This document shows, one piece after another, positions 18,223-29,800 of a stretch of 64,000 nucleotides of DNA. How positions within the stretch are numbered: position 1 is the stretch's first letter; every line of letters starts with the position of its first letter. A program made the translations under genes and the position numbers. Origin of the DNA: Pseudomonas sp. UMAB-08 (GTDB taxonomy: Bacteria; Pseudomonadota; Gammaproteobacteria; Pseudomonadales; Pseudomonadaceae); the NCBI RefSeq assembly GCF_900095225.1, contig NZ_LT607416.1:409192-473191 (forward strand), given 5' to 3'. The notes below the pieces were generated by a model. That model ran no database searches. It was not told where the DNA came from and saw only the letters and a program-made list of their open reading frames with translations.

Positions 18223-19575
18223 ATGAGCGCGCTCTATATGATTGTCGGCACCTTGGTGGCATTGGGTGTGCTGGTGACCTTTCACGAATTTGGCCACTTT
18301 TGGGTGGCTCGGCGTTGTGGCGTCAAGGTTTTGCGTTTCTCGGTGGGTTTCGGCATGCCGCTGCTTCGCTGGCATGATCGCAAAGGCACTGAATACGTGA
18401 TCGCAGCCATTCCATTGGGTGGTTACGTGAAGATGCTCGACGAGCGGGAAGGCGAGGTACCGGCCGATCAGCTGGATCAGACCTTCAACCGTAAGACTGT
18501 GTATCAACGTATTGCAATCGTGATTGCCGGTCCGGTCGCCAATTTCTTGCTGGCTATCGTCTTTTTCTGGTTCCTGGCAATGCTCGGCAGTCAGCAGGTG
18601 CGTCCTGTGATTGGCGCGGTTGAGTCAGGCAGCATCGCCGACAAAGGTGGCTTGAGCGCAGGGCAAGAGATTGTCTCCGTTGACGGTGAGCCGACATCGG
18701 GCTGGGCAGCAGTGAACTTGCAGCTGGTACGGCGTCTGGGCGAGAGCGGTACCGTTGCTCTCAGCGTGCGTGATCAGGGTTCGACGGTCGATTCCCCTCG
18801 TGAGTTGGCGCTGGATAAGTGGCTCAAGGGTGCTGATGAGCCCGATCCGATACGTTCGCTGGGTATTCGCCCATGGCGTCCGGCTTTGCCGCCGGTGCTG
18901 GCCGAGCTCGATCCGAAAGGCCCGGCGCAAGCTGCAGGCCTGAAGACGGGTGATCGGCTTGTGGCGCTCGACGGTCAGGCATTGAGCGATTGGCAGCAGG
19001 TTGTCGATGCTGTCCGTCTGCGACCCGATGCAAAAATTTCTTTGCGTATCGAGCGTGAGGGCGCTCAGCTTGATGTGCCGTTGACGCTGGCGGTACGAGG
19101 TGAGGGAAAAACTGCGACCGGTTATCTGGGCGCAGGGGTCAAAGGTATCGATTGGCCACCTGAGATGTTACGAGAGGTTAGCTTCGGGCCTATAGCCGCC
19201 GTGGGGGAGGGCGCCAGGCGCACTTGGACCATGAGTGTGCTGACCTTTGATTCACTCAAGAAAATGTTGTTCGGCGAGCTCTCTGTAAAAAACTTGAGCG
19301 GACCGATAACCATTGCTAAAGTGGCGGGCGCTTCGGCCCAGTCAGGGGTAGGTGACTTCCTGAATTTCCTCGCTTATCTGAGTATTAGCCTGGGTGTTCT
19401 CAATTTGTTGCCCATTCCAGTATTGGATGGGGGACATCTGTTGTTCTACCTGATTGAGTGGGCGCGGGGTCGTCCGCTCTCGGATCGGGTGCAAGGTTGG
19501 GGGATTCAGATCGGTATTAGCTTAGTGGTCGGGGTGATGTTGCTTGCCTTGATCAACGATCTGGGTCGACTGTAA
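18223..19575 (+). CDS. rseP: RseP, site-2 intramembrane zinc protease
   Basis: Cleaves anti-sigma factors (RseA/MucA type) inside the membrane to release sigma-E/AlgU; the P. aeruginosa homologue is MucP. The zinc site HEFGH is at residues 21-25 in the first membrane span and LDGGHLL lies near residue 400 in a C-terminal span (third ligand Asp). Two PDZ domains lie between, each opening with a VESGSIADKGGLSAGQ- or LDPKGPAQAAGLKTGD-type segment. Length 450 is typical. ATG 18223 has GGAG 7 nt upstream. Adjacent to bamA, as in most gammaproteobacteria, linking envelope stress sensing to outer-membrane assembly. Confidence 0.95.
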   Translation: MSALYMIVGTLVALGVLVTFHEFGHFWVARRCGVKVLRFSVGFGMPLLRWHDRKGTEYVIAAIPLGGYVKMLDEREGEVPADQLDQTFNRKTVYQRIAIVIAGPVANFLLAIVFFWFLAMLGSQQVRPVIGAVESGSIADKGGLSAGQEIVSVDGEPTSGWAAVNLQLVRRLGESGTVALSVRDQGSTVDSPRELALDKWLKGADEPDPIRSLGIRPWRPALPPVLAELDPKGPAQAAGLKTGDRLVALDGQALSDWQQVVDAVRLRPDAKISLRIEREGAQLDVPLTLAVRGEGKTATGYLGAGVKGIDWPPEMLREVSFGPIAAVGEGARRTWTMSVLTFDSLKKMLFGELSVKNLSGPITIAKVAGASAQSGVGDFLNFLAYLSISLGVLNLLPIPVLDGGHLLFYLIEWARGRPLSDRVQGWGIQIGISLVVGVMLLALINDLGRL

Positions 19576-19595
19576 AGCTTCGCTGAATTGCGAAT

Positions 19596-19622
19596 TTGCC
19601 GCATTTTGCGGCAATTTGTTTA
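19596..19622 (+). terminator. Hairpin between rseP and bamA
   Basis: Perfect 8-bp stem TTGCCGCA / TGCGGCAA with a 3-nt loop followed by TTTGTTT, ending 28 nt before the bamA start. It looks like a weak intrinsic terminator or an attenuator in the bamA leader. Confidence 0.6.
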
Positions 19623-19649
19623 TTGCCAGTTGGAATAAGAAAGGACTTC

Positions 19650-22022
19650 ATGAAACGTCTGCTGCTAACTGCGGTTCTCGCCGTACTGATGATCGCCGAA
19701 GTTCACGCTGAGTCCTTCACTATCTCCGATATCCGTGTCAATGGCCTCCAGCGGGTATCCGCGGGCAGCGTCTTTGGTGCCTTGCCGTTGAATGTCGGCG
19801 AGTCTGCGGATGATCGTCGCCTGGTGGATGCCACTCGTGCGTTGTTCAAAACCGGGTTCTTTCAAGATATCCAGCTAGGCCGCGATGGCAATGTCCTGGT
19901 CATTACTGTAGTCGAGCGGCCCTCTGTCGCGAGCATCGACATTGAAGGCAACAAGGCGATCAGCACCGAAGACCTGATGAAGGGGCTCAAGCAGTCAGGT
20001 CTGTCTGAAGGTGAGATCTTTCAGCGTGCGACCCTTGAAGGCGTGCGTAACGAGCTGCAACGTCAATACGTTGCGCAAGGTCGTTATTCGGCTGACGTCG
20101 CCACCGAGGTTGTGCCGCAGCCGCGGAACCGCGTCGGTCTGAAGATCAACATCAATGAAGGCACGGTTGCCGCTATCCAGCACATCAACGTGGTGGGTAA
20201 CAGCGTCTTCCCTGATGAAGACCTGATCGGTCTGTTCGAACTCAAGACCACCAACTGGCTGTCATTCTTCAAGAACGACGACAAGTACGCACGGGAAAAA
20301 CTCTCCGGCGACCTGGAACGTCTGCGTTCTTACTACCTCGATCGCGGCTATATCAACATGGATATCGCCTCGACCCAGGTATCGATCACGCCTGACAAGA
20401 AAAACGTTTACATCACGGTCAACGTGAATGAAGGCGAGAAGTACAGCGTCAAGTCGGTCAAGCTGAGCGGCGATTTGAAAGTACCCGAAGATCAGGTCAA
20501 GGCCCTGTTGCTGGTCAAGCCCGGTCAAGTGTTCTCGCGCAAAGTCATGACCACTACGTCTGAGCTGATCACTCGTCGCCTGGGTAACGAAGGCTATACC
20601 TTCGCCAACGTCAACGGCGTTCCGACCCCGAATAATGAAGATCACACGGTCGACATTACTTTTGTGGTCGATCCGGGCAAGCGTGCTTACGTCAACCGCA
20701 TCAACTTCCGCGGCAACACCAAGTCTGCCGATGAAGTGCTGCGTCGTGAAATGCGTCAGATGGAAGGCGGATGGGCTTCGACCTATCTGATCGACCAATC
20801 GAAAACCCGTCTTGAGCGTCTCGGCTTCTTTAAAGAAGTGAACGTCGAAACGCCTGCGGTACCGGGCACCGACGATCAGGTTGACGTCAATTACGCCGTT
20901 GAAGAACAAGCGTCCGGTTCGATCACCGCCAGCGTCGGTTTCGCCCAGAGTGCGGGCCTGATCCTCGGTGGCTCGATCAGCCAGAACAACTTCCTCGGTA
21001 CCGGTAACAAGGTCAGCATTGGCCTGACTCGCAGCCAATACCAGAGCCGATACAACTTTGGCTTTGTCGACCCCTACTGGACTGCTGATGGTGTGAGCCT
21101 GGGTTACAACGCGTTCTACCGCACCACTGACTACAAAAACCTTAACGTTGATGTGGCCAGCTATGCCGTAGACAGCTTGGGTGCAGGTGTGAGCGTCGGT
21201 TACCCGATCAATGAAACCTCACGTTTGACCTTCGGCCTTACCGTTCAGCAGGACCAGATCAAGACTGGCGTTTACACGGTCGACGAGATTTTTGACTTCG
21301 TTAATGCACAGGGCGATAAATACCTCAACTTCAAGGCTTCGGCGGGCTGGTCCGAGTCGACGTTGAACAAAGGTGTGCTGGCCACGCGTGGGCATTCCCA
21401 GAGCTTGGTATTGGAAACCACTACGCCGGGCAGCGACCTGTCGTTCTTCAAGCTTGATTACCGCGGTCAGTATTTCCACCCGGTGACCGATAATTACACC
21501 CTGCGTCTGCACACTGAGTTGGGTTATGGCGATGGTTATGGGTCAACTTCTGGCCTGCCGTTCTACGAGAACTACTACGCCGGCGGTTTCAACTCGGTTC
21601 GTGGCTTCAAGGACAGCACCCTGGGTCCGCGCAGTACCCCGAGTAAAGGTACTAACCCAGGCACGTCGTTAGACCCGGATCAGAACCCGTTGCCGTTCGG
21701 TGGTAACGTACTGCTTCAGGGTGGTGTCGAACTGATGTTCCCGCTGCCATTCATCAAAGATCAACGCTCACTGCGGACCTCTGTGTTCTGGGACGTCGGT
21801 AACGTATTCGACAGCAATTGTGATTCGAACAAAGTCACAGCAAATGGCGAAAAAGTTACGTGCAACAATATCGACCTTTCTGGACTGGCAAGCTCTGTGG
21901 GTGTCGGCGTGACGTGGGTTACGGCACTGGGTCCGTTGAGTTTTGCCGTGGCTATGCCGGTCAAAAAACCGGACAATGCGGAAACCCAAATATTCCAATT
22001 CTCTCTCGGTCAGACCTTCTAA
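19650..22022 (+). CDS. bamA: BamA, outer membrane protein assembly factor
   Basis: Core Omp85 protein of the BAM complex that folds beta-barrels into the outer membrane (Opr86 in P. aeruginosa). The 790-residue precursor has a signal peptide MKRLLLTAVLAVLMIAEVHA. Five POTRA domains follow (about residues 21-420), then a C-terminal barrel containing the lid-loop motif SVRGFKDSTLGPR and ending in FSLGQTF with the terminal Phe required for insertion. ATG 19650 has AAGGA just upstream; the upstream in-frame extension overlaps the hairpin and is not used. Confidence 0.97.
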   Translation: MKRLLLTAVLAVLMIAEVHAESFTISDIRVNGLQRVSAGSVFGALPLNVGESADDRRLVDATRALFKTGFFQDIQLGRDGNVLVITVVERPSVASIDIEGNKAISTEDLMKGLKQSGLSEGEIFQRATLEGVRNELQRQYVAQGRYSADVATEVVPQPRNRVGLKININEGTVAAIQHINVVGNSVFPDEDLIGLFELKTTNWLSFFKNDDKYAREKLSGDLERLRSYYLDRGYINMDIASTQVSITPDKKNVYITVNVNEGEKYSVKSVKLSGDLKVPEDQVKALLLVKPGQVFSRKVMTTTSELITRRLGNEGYTFANVNGVPTPNNEDHTVDITFVVDPGKRAYVNRINFRGNTKSADEVLRREMRQMEGGWASTYLIDQSKTRLERLGFFKEVNVETPAVPGTDDQVDVNYAVEEQASGSITASVGFAQSAGLILGGSISQNNFLGTGNKVSIGLTRSQYQSRYNFGFVDPYWTADGVSLGYNAFYRTTDYKNLNVDVASYAVDSLGAGVSVGYPINETSRLTFGLTVQQDQIKTGVYTVDEIFDFVNAQGDKYLNFKASAGWSESTLNKGVLATRGHSQSLVLETTTPGSDLSFFKLDYRGQYFHPVTDNYTLRLHTELGYGDGYGSTSGLPFYENYYAGGFNSVRGFKDSTLGPRSTPSKGTNPGTSLDPDQNPLPFGGNVLLQGGVELMFPLPFIKDQRSLRTSVFWDVGNVFDSNCDSNKVTANGEKVTCNNIDLSGLASSVGVGVTWVTALGPLSFAVAMPVKKPDNAETQIFQFSLGQTF

Positions 22023-22067
22023 TCGTCTGATCACCGATAACGACAACGGATTTTGTAGGAGTGCATC

Positions 22068-22571
22068 GTGCGTAAGTTGACTCAGCTGGTTATCTTGGCC
22101 ACGGCCCTGATAGCGACCCCAGCATTTGCTGAAATGAAAATTGCAGTGCTGAACTATCAAATGGCACTGCTCGAATCAGACGCTGCCAAGAAATATGCCG
22201 TGGATGCCGAGAAGAAATTCGGCCCACAATTGACCAAGCTGAAAAGCCTTGAAAGCAGTGCCAAGGGTATTCAGGATCGTCTGGTCAGCGGTGGCGACAA
22301 GATGGCGCAACCAGAACGTGAGCGTCTTGAGCTTGAATTCAAGCAAAAGGCTCGTGACTTCCAGTTCCAGTCCAAGGAGCTGAATGAAGCCAAAGCGGTT
22401 GCCGACCGTGAAATGCTCAAGCAGTTGAAGCCAAAACTTGATCAGGCTGTAGAAGAAGTGATCAAAAAAGGCGCGTATGACCTGGTATTCGAGCGTGGCG
22501 CTGTCATTGATGTCAAACCTCAGTACGACGTCACTCGCCAAGTGATTGAGCGCATGAATCAGCTGAAGTAA
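22068..22571 (+). CDS. skp: Skp/OmpH-family periplasmic chaperone
   Basis: Trimeric periplasmic holdase for unfolded outer-membrane proteins on the way to BamA. The 167-residue precursor has a signal peptide ([21 protein letters not shown]) followed by [13 protein letters not shown] and a long, charged helical region (about residues 45-135) that would form the tentacles. The start is GTG 22068 with TAGGAG 6 nt upstream. It lies between bamA and lpxD, the canonical order. Confidence 0.93.
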   Translation: MRKLTQLVILATALIATPAFAEMKIAVLNYQMALLESDAAKKYAVDAEKKFGPQLTKLKSLESSAKGIQDRLVSGGDKMAQPERERLELEFKQKARDFQFQSKELNEAKAVADREMLKQLKPKLDQAVEEVIKKGAYDLVFERGAVIDVKPQYDVTRQVIERMNQLK

Positions 22572-22573
22572 TC

Positions 22574-23629
22574 ATGACTGCGACCATCAAACTTGGCCAA
22601 TTGGCTGAGTTCCTCGGCGCCACGTTACGTGGCGCCGCGGATAAAGAGATTACCGGGCTGGCCACTTTGCAAGAGGCTGGCCCTGGTCAGTTGAGTTTTC
22701 TGGCCAATCCGCAGTACCGCAAGTTCCTCGCCGACAGTCATGCTGCTGCCGTGCTGCTGAAGCCAGCGGATGCTGAGAGCTTTGCCGGTGATGCGCTATT
22801 AGTGGCTGATCCTTATCTGGCGTACGCAAAAATTTCCCATTTTTTCGACCCCAAGCCCAAGGCCCTGCCTGGGGTGCATCCGTCTGCAGTGATTGCGGCG
22901 GACGCTCAGGTTGATGCCACCGCCAGCGTGGGCGCTTTTGCCGTTATCGAAGGCGGTGCCTGCATCGGAGCCGGGGTAACAGTGGGAGCCCATTGTTTTA
23001 TCGGCGCTCGTTGTGAAATTGGCGAAGGTGGCTGGTTGGCCCCGCGGGTCACGCTTTATCACGATGTACGCATTGGTAAGCGCGTTGTGATTCAGTCGGG
23101 AGCCGTGCTCGGCGGTGAAGGTTTCGGTTTCGCCAATGAAAAAGGCGTTTGGCAGAAAATTGCGCAAATCGGTGGTGTTCTGGTCGGTGACGACGTGGAA
23201 ATCGGCGTCAATACTGCCATCGACCGCGGCGCATTAGCCGACACATTGATCGGCAACGGCGTCAAACTGGATAACCAGATTCAGATCGCGCACAACGTGC
23301 AGGTCGGCGATCACACCGCCATGGCGGCGTGTGTCGGTATCTCGGGCAGTACCAAAATTGGTAAGCATTGCACTATTGCCGGCGGTGTCGGCATGGTGGG
23401 CCATATAGAAGTGTGTGATGGCGTTTTCGTCACAGGTATGACCATGGTGACCCGCTCGATTACCGAGCGCGGTGCCTACTCTTCGGGGACTGCGATGCAG
23501 CCCGCTGCGGAATGGCGCAAAAGTGCGGCGCGTATTCGTCAGTTGGATGACATGGCGCGGCGCCTGCAACAGTTGGAAAAGGTCGTTGAAGCCGTGACCT
23601 CAGGCGGTAATGAGTCATCTGATGGCTGA
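22574..23629 (+). CDS. lpxD: LpxD, UDP-3-O-acylglucosamine N-acyltransferase
   Basis: Third committed step of lipid A synthesis: adds the N-linked hydroxyacyl chain from ACP to UDP-3-O-acyl-GlcN. The 351 residues comprise an N-terminal uridine-binding domain ([18 protein letters not shown]...), then a left-handed beta-helix of hexapeptide repeats (about residues 100-300) with the catalytic-His segment [14 protein letters not shown], and a C-terminal helix. It starts 2 nt after the skp stop, so it is probably co-transcribed. Confidence 0.97.
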   Translation: MTATIKLGQLAEFLGATLRGAADKEITGLATLQEAGPGQLSFLANPQYRKFLADSHAAAVLLKPADAESFAGDALLVADPYLAYAKISHFFDPKPKALPGVHPSAVIAADAQVDATASVGAFAVIEGGACIGAGVTVGAHCFIGARCEIGEGGWLAPRVTLYHDVRIGKRVVIQSGAVLGGEGFGFANEKGVWQKIAQIGGVLVGDDVEIGVNTAIDRGALADTLIGNGVKLDNQIQIAHNVQVGDHTAMAACVGISGSTKIGKHCTIAGGVGMVGHIEVCDGVFVTGMTMVTRSITERGAYSSGTAMQPAAEWRKSAARIRQLDDMARRLQQLEKVVEAVTSGGNESSDG

Positions 23630-23742
23630 TACTCTTTTGATATCAAGCGTGCACAGCCGATAGACTGCCTCCTTGATTTGCAACAGGAGTGCTGCGCCTC
23701 AGTCGCGTACTCCCACTCTTTACTACAGGCTTCCCCCCCGAA

Positions 23743-24183
23743 ATGATGGACATCAACGAGATTCGCGAATACCTGCCTCACCGCTACCCATTCTTGTTGG
23801 TGGATCGTGTGGTGGATCTGAATGTCGAGAGCAAAAGCATTCGTGCGTACAAGAATGTCAGCATCAATGAGCCTTTTTTCAACGGTCACTTTCCTCAGCA
23901 TCCAATCATGCCGGGCGTTCTGATCATTGAAGCGATGGCCCAGGCCGCAGGTATCCTCGGTTTTAAAATGCTGGACGTGAAGCCATCCGAAGGCACGCTT
24001 TACTACTTTGTAGGTTCAGACAAACTGCGCTTTCGTCAGCCGGTGCTGCCGGGCGACCAGTTGATCCTTGAAGCTAAATTCATCAGCTGCAAGCGTCAGA
24101 TCTGGAAATTCGAATGTCAGGCTTCGGTCGACGGCAAGCCTGTGTGTTCCGCAGAAATTATCTGCGCGGAACGTAAACTATGA
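23743..24183 (+). CDS. fabZ: FabZ, 3-hydroxyacyl-[ACP] dehydratase
   Basis: Hot-dog-fold dehydratase of fatty acid elongation that competes with LpxA for hydroxyacyl-ACP. The 146 residues begin [22 protein letters not shown]. Catalytic His49 lies in [12 protein letters not shown] and Glu63 in [10 protein letters not shown]. Two adjacent ATGs (23743, 23746) are possible. The ribosome binding site is poor (ACAGG and then a C-rich stretch), and an in-frame GTG at 23689 has its AGGAG too close. The short product matches the family length. It overlaps lpxA by 4 nt. Confidence 0.96.
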   Translation: MMDINEIREYLPHRYPFLLVDRVVDLNVESKSIRAYKNVSINEPFFNGHFPQHPIMPGVLIIEAMAQAAGILGFKMLDVKPSEGTLYYFVGSDKLRFRQPVLPGDQLILEAKFISCKRQIWKFECQASVDGKPVCSAEIICAERKL

Positions 24184-24956
24184 GTTTGATTGACCCTCGC
24201 GCAATCATCGATCCGACGGCCATCCTGGCCGACAATGTAGAGGTCGGCCCTTGGTCGATCGTCGGACCTGGTGTGGAAATCGGCGAGGGTACAGTCGTTG
24301 GGCCGCATGTGATTCTCAGGGGCCCAACGAAGATCGGTAAGCACAACCGCATTTACCAGTTTTCATCGGTAGGCGAGGACACGCCCGATCTCAAGTACAA
24401 AGGCGAAGAGACGCGCCTGGTGATCGGTGATCACAACGTTATCCGCGAAGGTGTGACTATCCATCGCGGGACGATTCAGGATCGTGCGGAAACGACCCTG
24501 GGTGACCACAACCTGATCATGGCCTACGCCCACATTGGTCACGACAGCGTCATCGGCAATCATTGCATTCTGGTCAACAACACCGCGTTGGCCGGGCATG
24601 TGCATGTCAATGATTGGGCAATCCTTTCCGGTTTCACCCTGGTGCATCAGTTCTGCCATATCGGCGCCCACAGCTTTTCAGGCATGGGCACCGCAATTGG
24701 CAAGGATGTGCCGGCGTTCGTCACCGTTTTTGGTAACCCGGCTGAAGCTCGCAGCATGAACTTCGAAGGCATGCGCCGTCGTGGGTTCAGCGAAGAGACC
24801 ATTCACGCGCTACGGCGCGCGTACAAGGTGGTCTATCGCCAGGGACTGACCGTTGATCAAGCCATTGCCGAGCTCGCCGAACCTGCTGCGTTGTTCCCTG
24901 AAGTCGCTGTGTTCCTTGAGTCGATTCAGGCTTCGACCCGGGGCATCACGCGTTAA
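24180..24956 (+). CDS. lpxA: LpxA, UDP-N-acetylglucosamine acyltransferase
   Basis: First step of lipid A synthesis. The 258 residues form a hexapeptide-repeat beta-helix. Catalytic His121 lies in [13 protein letters not shown], and [18 protein letters not shown] repeats (here NNTALAGHV) follow. The C-terminal helical domain starts near residue 190. Start ATGA overlaps the fabZ stop; the stop overlaps the lpxB start by one base (TAATG). Confidence 0.97.
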   Translation: MSLIDPRAIIDPTAILADNVEVGPWSIVGPGVEIGEGTVVGPHVILRGPTKIGKHNRIYQFSSVGEDTPDLKYKGEETRLVIGDHNVIREGVTIHRGTIQDRAETTLGDHNLIMAYAHIGHDSVIGNHCILVNNTALAGHVHVNDWAILSGFTLVHQFCHIGAHSFSGMGTAIGKDVPAFVTVFGNPAEARSMNFEGMRRRGFSEETIHALRRAYKVVYRQGLTVDQAIAELAEPAALFPEVAVFLESIQASTRGITR

Positions 24957-26095
24957 TGAGCAGGCCACTGCGAATCGCGCTGGTAGCAGGCGAAGCGTCA
25001 GGCGATATCCTGGGTGCGGGTTTAATGCGCGCGCTCAAAGTTCGTCATCCCTCTGTCGAGTTTATCGGTGTCGGCGGTCCGCTGATGCAGGCCGAAGGCA
25101 TGGTTTCCTACTTCCCGATGGAACGCCTGGCGGTCATGGGGCTGGTCGAGGTGCTGGGTCGACTCAAAGAGCTGTTGGCCAAGCGCAAGCAGCTTGTTCA
25201 AACGCTTATCGGCGAAAAGCCTGACGTCTTCATCGGTATCGATGCCCCGGACTTCACCCTCAATATCGAACTCAAGCTACGGCGCGCTGGAATCAAGACG
25301 GTGCATTACGTCAGTCCGTCGGTCTGGGCCTGGCGGCAAAAGCGCGTGCTAAAGATTCGCGAAGGCTGCGACCTGATGCTGACGCTGCTGCCCTTCGAAG
25401 CTCGCTTCTACGAAGAGAAAGGCGTACCCGTGCGGTTTGTCGGTCATCCCTTGGCTGATACCATCCCTCTGGAGTCTGATCGCGCTGCGGCGCGAGCAGA
25501 ACTGGGTTTGGCTGGCGGGCCGCTGGTTGCGCTAATGCCCGGGAGTCGAGGGGGTGAAGTAGGGCGCCTCGGTGGTCTGTTCTTCGACGCAGCGGAACGT
25601 CTGATGGCCTTGCGTCCGGGCATTCGCTTCGTGCTGCCATGTGCCAGCCCCGAGCGGCGCGTGCAGATCGAGCAACTGTTGCAAGGGCGCGACGTGCCGG
25701 TGCTGCTGCTCGACGGCGGCTCGCACCTTGCGTTGGCGGCCTGCGACGCGGTGTTGATCGCATCCGGCACGGCGACACTTGAAGCGCTGCTGTACAAACG
25801 TCCCATGGTCGTTGCCTATCGCTTGGCACCGATTACCTTCTGGATACTCAAGCGTCTGGTGAAAAGCCCTTACGTTTCCTTGCCTAATCTGCTTGCCCAG
25901 CGTTTGCTGGTTCCGGAATTGTTGCAGGACGCAGCAACCGCCGAGACCCTCGCGCAAACGCTGTTGCCGCTGCTCGATGGCGGCGAAGTGCAGACTGCAG
26001 GCTTCGATGCCATTCACCGGATCTTGCGCCGCGACGCCTCCAATCAGGCCGCCGATGCGGTGCTTGGCCTGCTGGGGCTGTCGCCTTCACAGTGA
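24956..26095 (+). CDS. lpxB: LpxB, lipid-A-disaccharide synthase
   Basis: GT19 glycosyltransferase condensing UDP-2,3-diacyl-GlcN and lipid X to the lipid A disaccharide at the inner membrane. The 379 residues open with [20 protein letters not shown], and show [39 protein letters not shown] near residue 90 and a C-terminal donor-binding region with [20 protein letters not shown] near residue 270. Last of the lpxD-fabZ-lpxA-lpxB set. Confidence 0.97.
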   Translation: MSRPLRIALVAGEASGDILGAGLMRALKVRHPSVEFIGVGGPLMQAEGMVSYFPMERLAVMGLVEVLGRLKELLAKRKQLVQTLIGEKPDVFIGIDAPDFTLNIELKLRRAGIKTVHYVSPSVWAWRQKRVLKIREGCDLMLTLLPFEARFYEEKGVPVRFVGHPLADTIPLESDRAAARAELGLAGGPLVALMPGSRGGEVGRLGGLFFDAAERLMALRPGIRFVLPCASPERRVQIEQLLQGRDVPVLLLDGGSHLALAACDAVLIASGTATLEALLYKRPMVVAYRLAPITFWILKRLVKSPYVSLPNLLAQRLLVPELLQDAATAETLAQTLLPLLDGGEVQTAGFDAIHRILRRDASNQAADAVLGLLGLSPSQ

Positions 26096-26106
26096 GTTCG
26101 CAATAA

Positions 26107-26715
26107 ATGCAAATGGGTTTGGACTTCAATCTGGTGGAAGACCTGGTTGCCGGCGTCGACGAAGTCGGTCGCGGCCCTCTTTGTGGCGCTGTGGTGACGG
26201 CTGCCGTCATCCTCGATCCACGCCGCCCGATCCTCGGCCTCAACGATTCAAAAAAACTCACCCCGGCTCGCCGCGAGAAACTCTACGACGAGATCTGCGA
26301 AAAGGCCCTGTGCTGGTACATCGCCAGGGCTGAAGTGGAAGAAATCGACGAGCTGAATATTCTTCACGCAACCATGCTGGCCATGAAGCGCGCGGTCGAG
26401 GGGTTGACCATTACCCCAAAACTGGCCCTGATCGATGGTAATCGCTGCCCGCAATTGTCCGTGCCCAGCGCTCCGGTGATTCAAGGTGATGCCAAAGTTC
26501 CGGCAATCGCCGCAGCCTCGATTCTGGCGAAAGTCAGTCGTGACCGAGAAATGGCGGCGTTCGAGCTGATTTATCCTGGCTATGGCATCGGCGGCCACAA
26601 GGGTTATCCAACCCCCGTTCATCTGGAAGCACTGGCGCGTCTCGGGCCGACGCCTATTCATCGGCGTTCGTTTGCCCCGGTGCGGGCCGCGTACGAAGCC
26701 CGCGAGCTGCTGTAG
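26107..26715 (+). CDS. rnhB: Ribonuclease HII
   Basis: Removes misincorporated ribonucleotides from DNA. The 202 residues carry [12 protein letters not shown] with the catalytic Asp18-Glu19 pair, [12 protein letters not shown] with a further Asp and [14 protein letters not shown] with the fourth acidic residue. ATG 26107 and ATG 26113 (MGLDFN) are both possible starts; neither has a strong ribosome binding site. Followed by a strong terminator before dnaE. Confidence 0.96.
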   Translation: MQMGLDFNLVEDLVAGVDEVGRGPLCGAVVTAAVILDPRRPILGLNDSKKLTPARREKLYDEICEKALCWYIARAEVEEIDELNILHATMLAMKRAVEGLTITPKLALIDGNRCPQLSVPSAPVIQGDAKVPAIAAASILAKVSRDREMAAFELIYPGYGIGGHKGYPTPVHLEALARLGPTPIHRRSFAPVRAAYEARELL

Positions 26716-26756
26716 CAAATTCCGCTCACGACAGCCTCACTGGGCTGATGTTTTGA

Positions 26757-26791
26757 CCAAGGCCCGGTACACTCCGGGCCTCGGTTTTTTT
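26757..26791 (+). terminator. Intrinsic terminator after rnhB
   Basis: Stem of 11 positions with one mismatch (CCAAGGCCCGG / CCGGGCCTCGG), 6-nt loop, followed by seven T. It closes the long rpsB-to-rnhB direction block and separates dnaE, whose start lies 24 nt beyond. Confidence 0.88.
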
Positions 26792-26814
26792 GTATTTCGC
26801 GCTATAGGATCAAC

Positions 26815-29800
26815 ATGCCGGCTTCTTTCGTTCATCTACGCCTGCACACTGAATATTCTCTGGTCGATGGTCTGGTCCGGGTCAAACCGTTGGTCAAGAC
26901 CTTGGCCAGCATGGGTATGCCGGCTGTGGCCGTGACCGATCAGAACAACATGTGTTCGCTGGTCAAGTTCTACAAGGCCGCCATGGGCGGGGGTATCAAG
27001 CCTATTTGTGGTGCCGACCTGTGGCTGTCGAACAAGGACGAAGATGCTGCGTTGAGCCGGATCAGTCTGTTGGTGATGAATGCCAAGGGCTACCGCAATC
27101 TGACCGAGCTGATTTCTCGTGGCTTCATCGAAGGCCAGCGCAATGGCCAGGTGATTGTCGAGCGGGAATGGGTTGCTGAGGCCAGCGAAGGCTTGATCGC
27201 GCTGTCGGCGGCCAAAGAGGGCGAAATCGGCATGGCCCTGCTCGGCGGTAATCCGGGCGAGGCAGATCAGTTGCTGCGTGAATGGATGGCGGTTTTTCCT
27301 GACCGTTTCTATCTGGAAGTGCAGCGCACCAACCGCCCGAATGACGAAGAGCACCTGCACGCTGCCGTTGCTCTGGCCGATCGTCTGGGTGCACCGCTGG
27401 TGGCGACCAACGATGTCCGGTTTATCAAACAGGAAGATTTCGAGGCCCACGAAACGCGGGTTTGCATCGGTGAAGGCCGGGCGCTGGATGACCCGCGTCG
27501 CTCGCATAGCTACAGCGATCAGCAGTACCTGAAAAGCGCGGCGCAAATGGCCGAGCTGTTCAGCGACCTGCCCGAGGCGCTGGAAAATACAGTCGAAATT
27601 GCCAAGCGCTGCAACATTGATGTGAAGCTGGGCACTCACTTCTTGCCCAACTTTCCGATCCCCGACGGCATGACCATGGATGAATACTTTCGCAAAGTAT
27701 CTTTCGATGGTCTGGAGGACCGCCTTTCGGTCCTGATGCCCAAGGACACAACCGAGGATTACGAGGCCAAGCGTCAGGTCTATGTCGATCGGCTGAATTT
27801 CGAGCTGGATATCATCATCCAGATGGGCTTCCCCGGTTACTTCCTGATCGTGATGGACTTTATCCAGTGGGCCAAAGCCAATGGTGTGCCGGTGGGTCCT
27901 GGCCGTGGGTCGGGTGCTGGCTCGCTGGTGGCTTACGTACAGAAAATCACCGATCTCGACCCGCTGGAATACGACCTGCTGTTCGAACGATTCCTCAATC
28001 CGGAACGGGTCTCCATGCCCGACTTCGACGTTGACTTCTGCATGGACGGCCGCGACCGCGTCATCGAGTACGTGGCCGAGAAATATGGCCGTAACGCGGT
28101 CAGCCAGATCATTACTTTCGGTTCGATGGCAGCCAAGGCCGTGGTGCGGGACGTTGCCCGGGTTCAAGGCAAGTCCTACGGCCTGGCTGATCGACTGTCG
28201 AAGATGATTCCGTTCGAAGTCGGCATGACGCTGGAGAAAGCCTACGAGCAGGAAGAAATTCTGCGCGACTTCCTCAAGGTCGACGAAGAGGCGGCGGAAA
28301 TCTGGGAGATGGCCCGCAAGCTCGAGGGTATCGTGCGTAACGTCGGCAAACACGCCGGCGGCGTAGTGATCGCGCCGACCAAACTGACCGACTTCTCGCC
28401 GATCTATTGCGATGAAGCGGGCGATGGCCTGGTGACCCAGTTCGATAAAGATGACGTCGAGGCGGCGGGGCTGGTGAAGTTCGACTTCCTCGGTCTGCGG
28501 ACCCTGACCATCATTGATTGGGCGCTCAAGACCATCAACCGTGAGCGCGCCAAGGTTGACGAAGCGCCACTGGATATCGCCTTTATCCCGCTGGACGACA
28601 AGGCGACCTACAGCCTGCTGCAAAAAGCCGAAACCACCGCCGTGTTCCAGCTCGAGTCGCGCGGCATGAAAGAGCTGATCAAAAAGCTCAAGCCCGACTG
28701 CCTGGAGGATTTGATCGCGTTGGTGGCGTTGTTCCGTCCGGGCCCGCTGCAATCGGGCATGGTTGACGACTTTATCAACCGTAAGCACGGTCGCGCCGAG
28801 CTGTCCTATCCGCACGTCGATTACCAGTACGAAGGCCTCAAGCCTGTATTGGCACCGACCTACGGCATCATCCTGTATCAAGAGCAGGTGATGCAGATTG
28901 CTCAGGTCATGGCCGGTTACACCCTGGGTGGCGCGGACATGCTGCGTCGGGCCATGGGTAAGAAAAAACCCGAAGAAATGGCCAAGCAGCGTGGCGGTTT
29001 CATCGAAGGCTGTACCAACAACAATATTGACCCGGACCTGTCCGGTAACATCTTCGACCTGGTGGAAAAATTCGCCGGTTATGGTTTCAACAAATCCCAC
29101 TCGGCTGCCTATGGCCTGGTGTCGTACCAGACCGCCTGGCTGAAGACCCACTACCCGGCGCCTTTCATGGCTGCGGTACTGTCGGCGGACATGCACAACA
29201 CCGACAAGGTCGTGACCTTGATCGAAGAAGTGCGCAACATGAAGTTGCGCCTTGATGCGCCGGACGTGAACACCTCCGAATACAAGTTCACCGTGAGTGA
29301 AGACGGGCGGATTCTTTATGGCCTCGGCGCCATCAAGGGGGTCGGCGAAGGACCGGTAGAAGCCATTACCGAGTCGCGTCTGGCCGGGCCGTTCAAAGAT
29401 TTGTTCGACTTTTGCGCGCGTGTTGACCTCAAACGCATCAACAAACGCACCCTCGATGGCTTGATCCGCAGCGGTGCGCTGGATCGCCTGGGCCCCTATT
29501 TTGAAATCGAGCCGAAAGCCTATCAAGCCAACATCGACCGCAATCGCTCGGTACTGCTTGCTGCGCTGGAAGAAGCGATTCAGGCCGCAGAGCAGACTGC
29601 TCGCAGTCATGACAGCGGTCACTCCGACCTTTTTGGCGGCTTGTTCGTCGAAGAGGACGCCGACGTCTACGCCAACCATCGCAAGGCCAAAGAGCTGAGC
29701 CTTAAAGAGCGGTTGCGTGGTGAGAAAGAAACCCTGGGCTTGTACCTCACCGGGCATCCTATCGACGAATATGAAGGCGAAATTCGCCGTTTCGCTCGCC

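Noticed and set aside
23689..23742. Upstream GTG extension of fabZ
   Set aside because: The AGGAG is directly against the GTG with no usable spacing, and the extra 18 residues are outside the FabZ family length.
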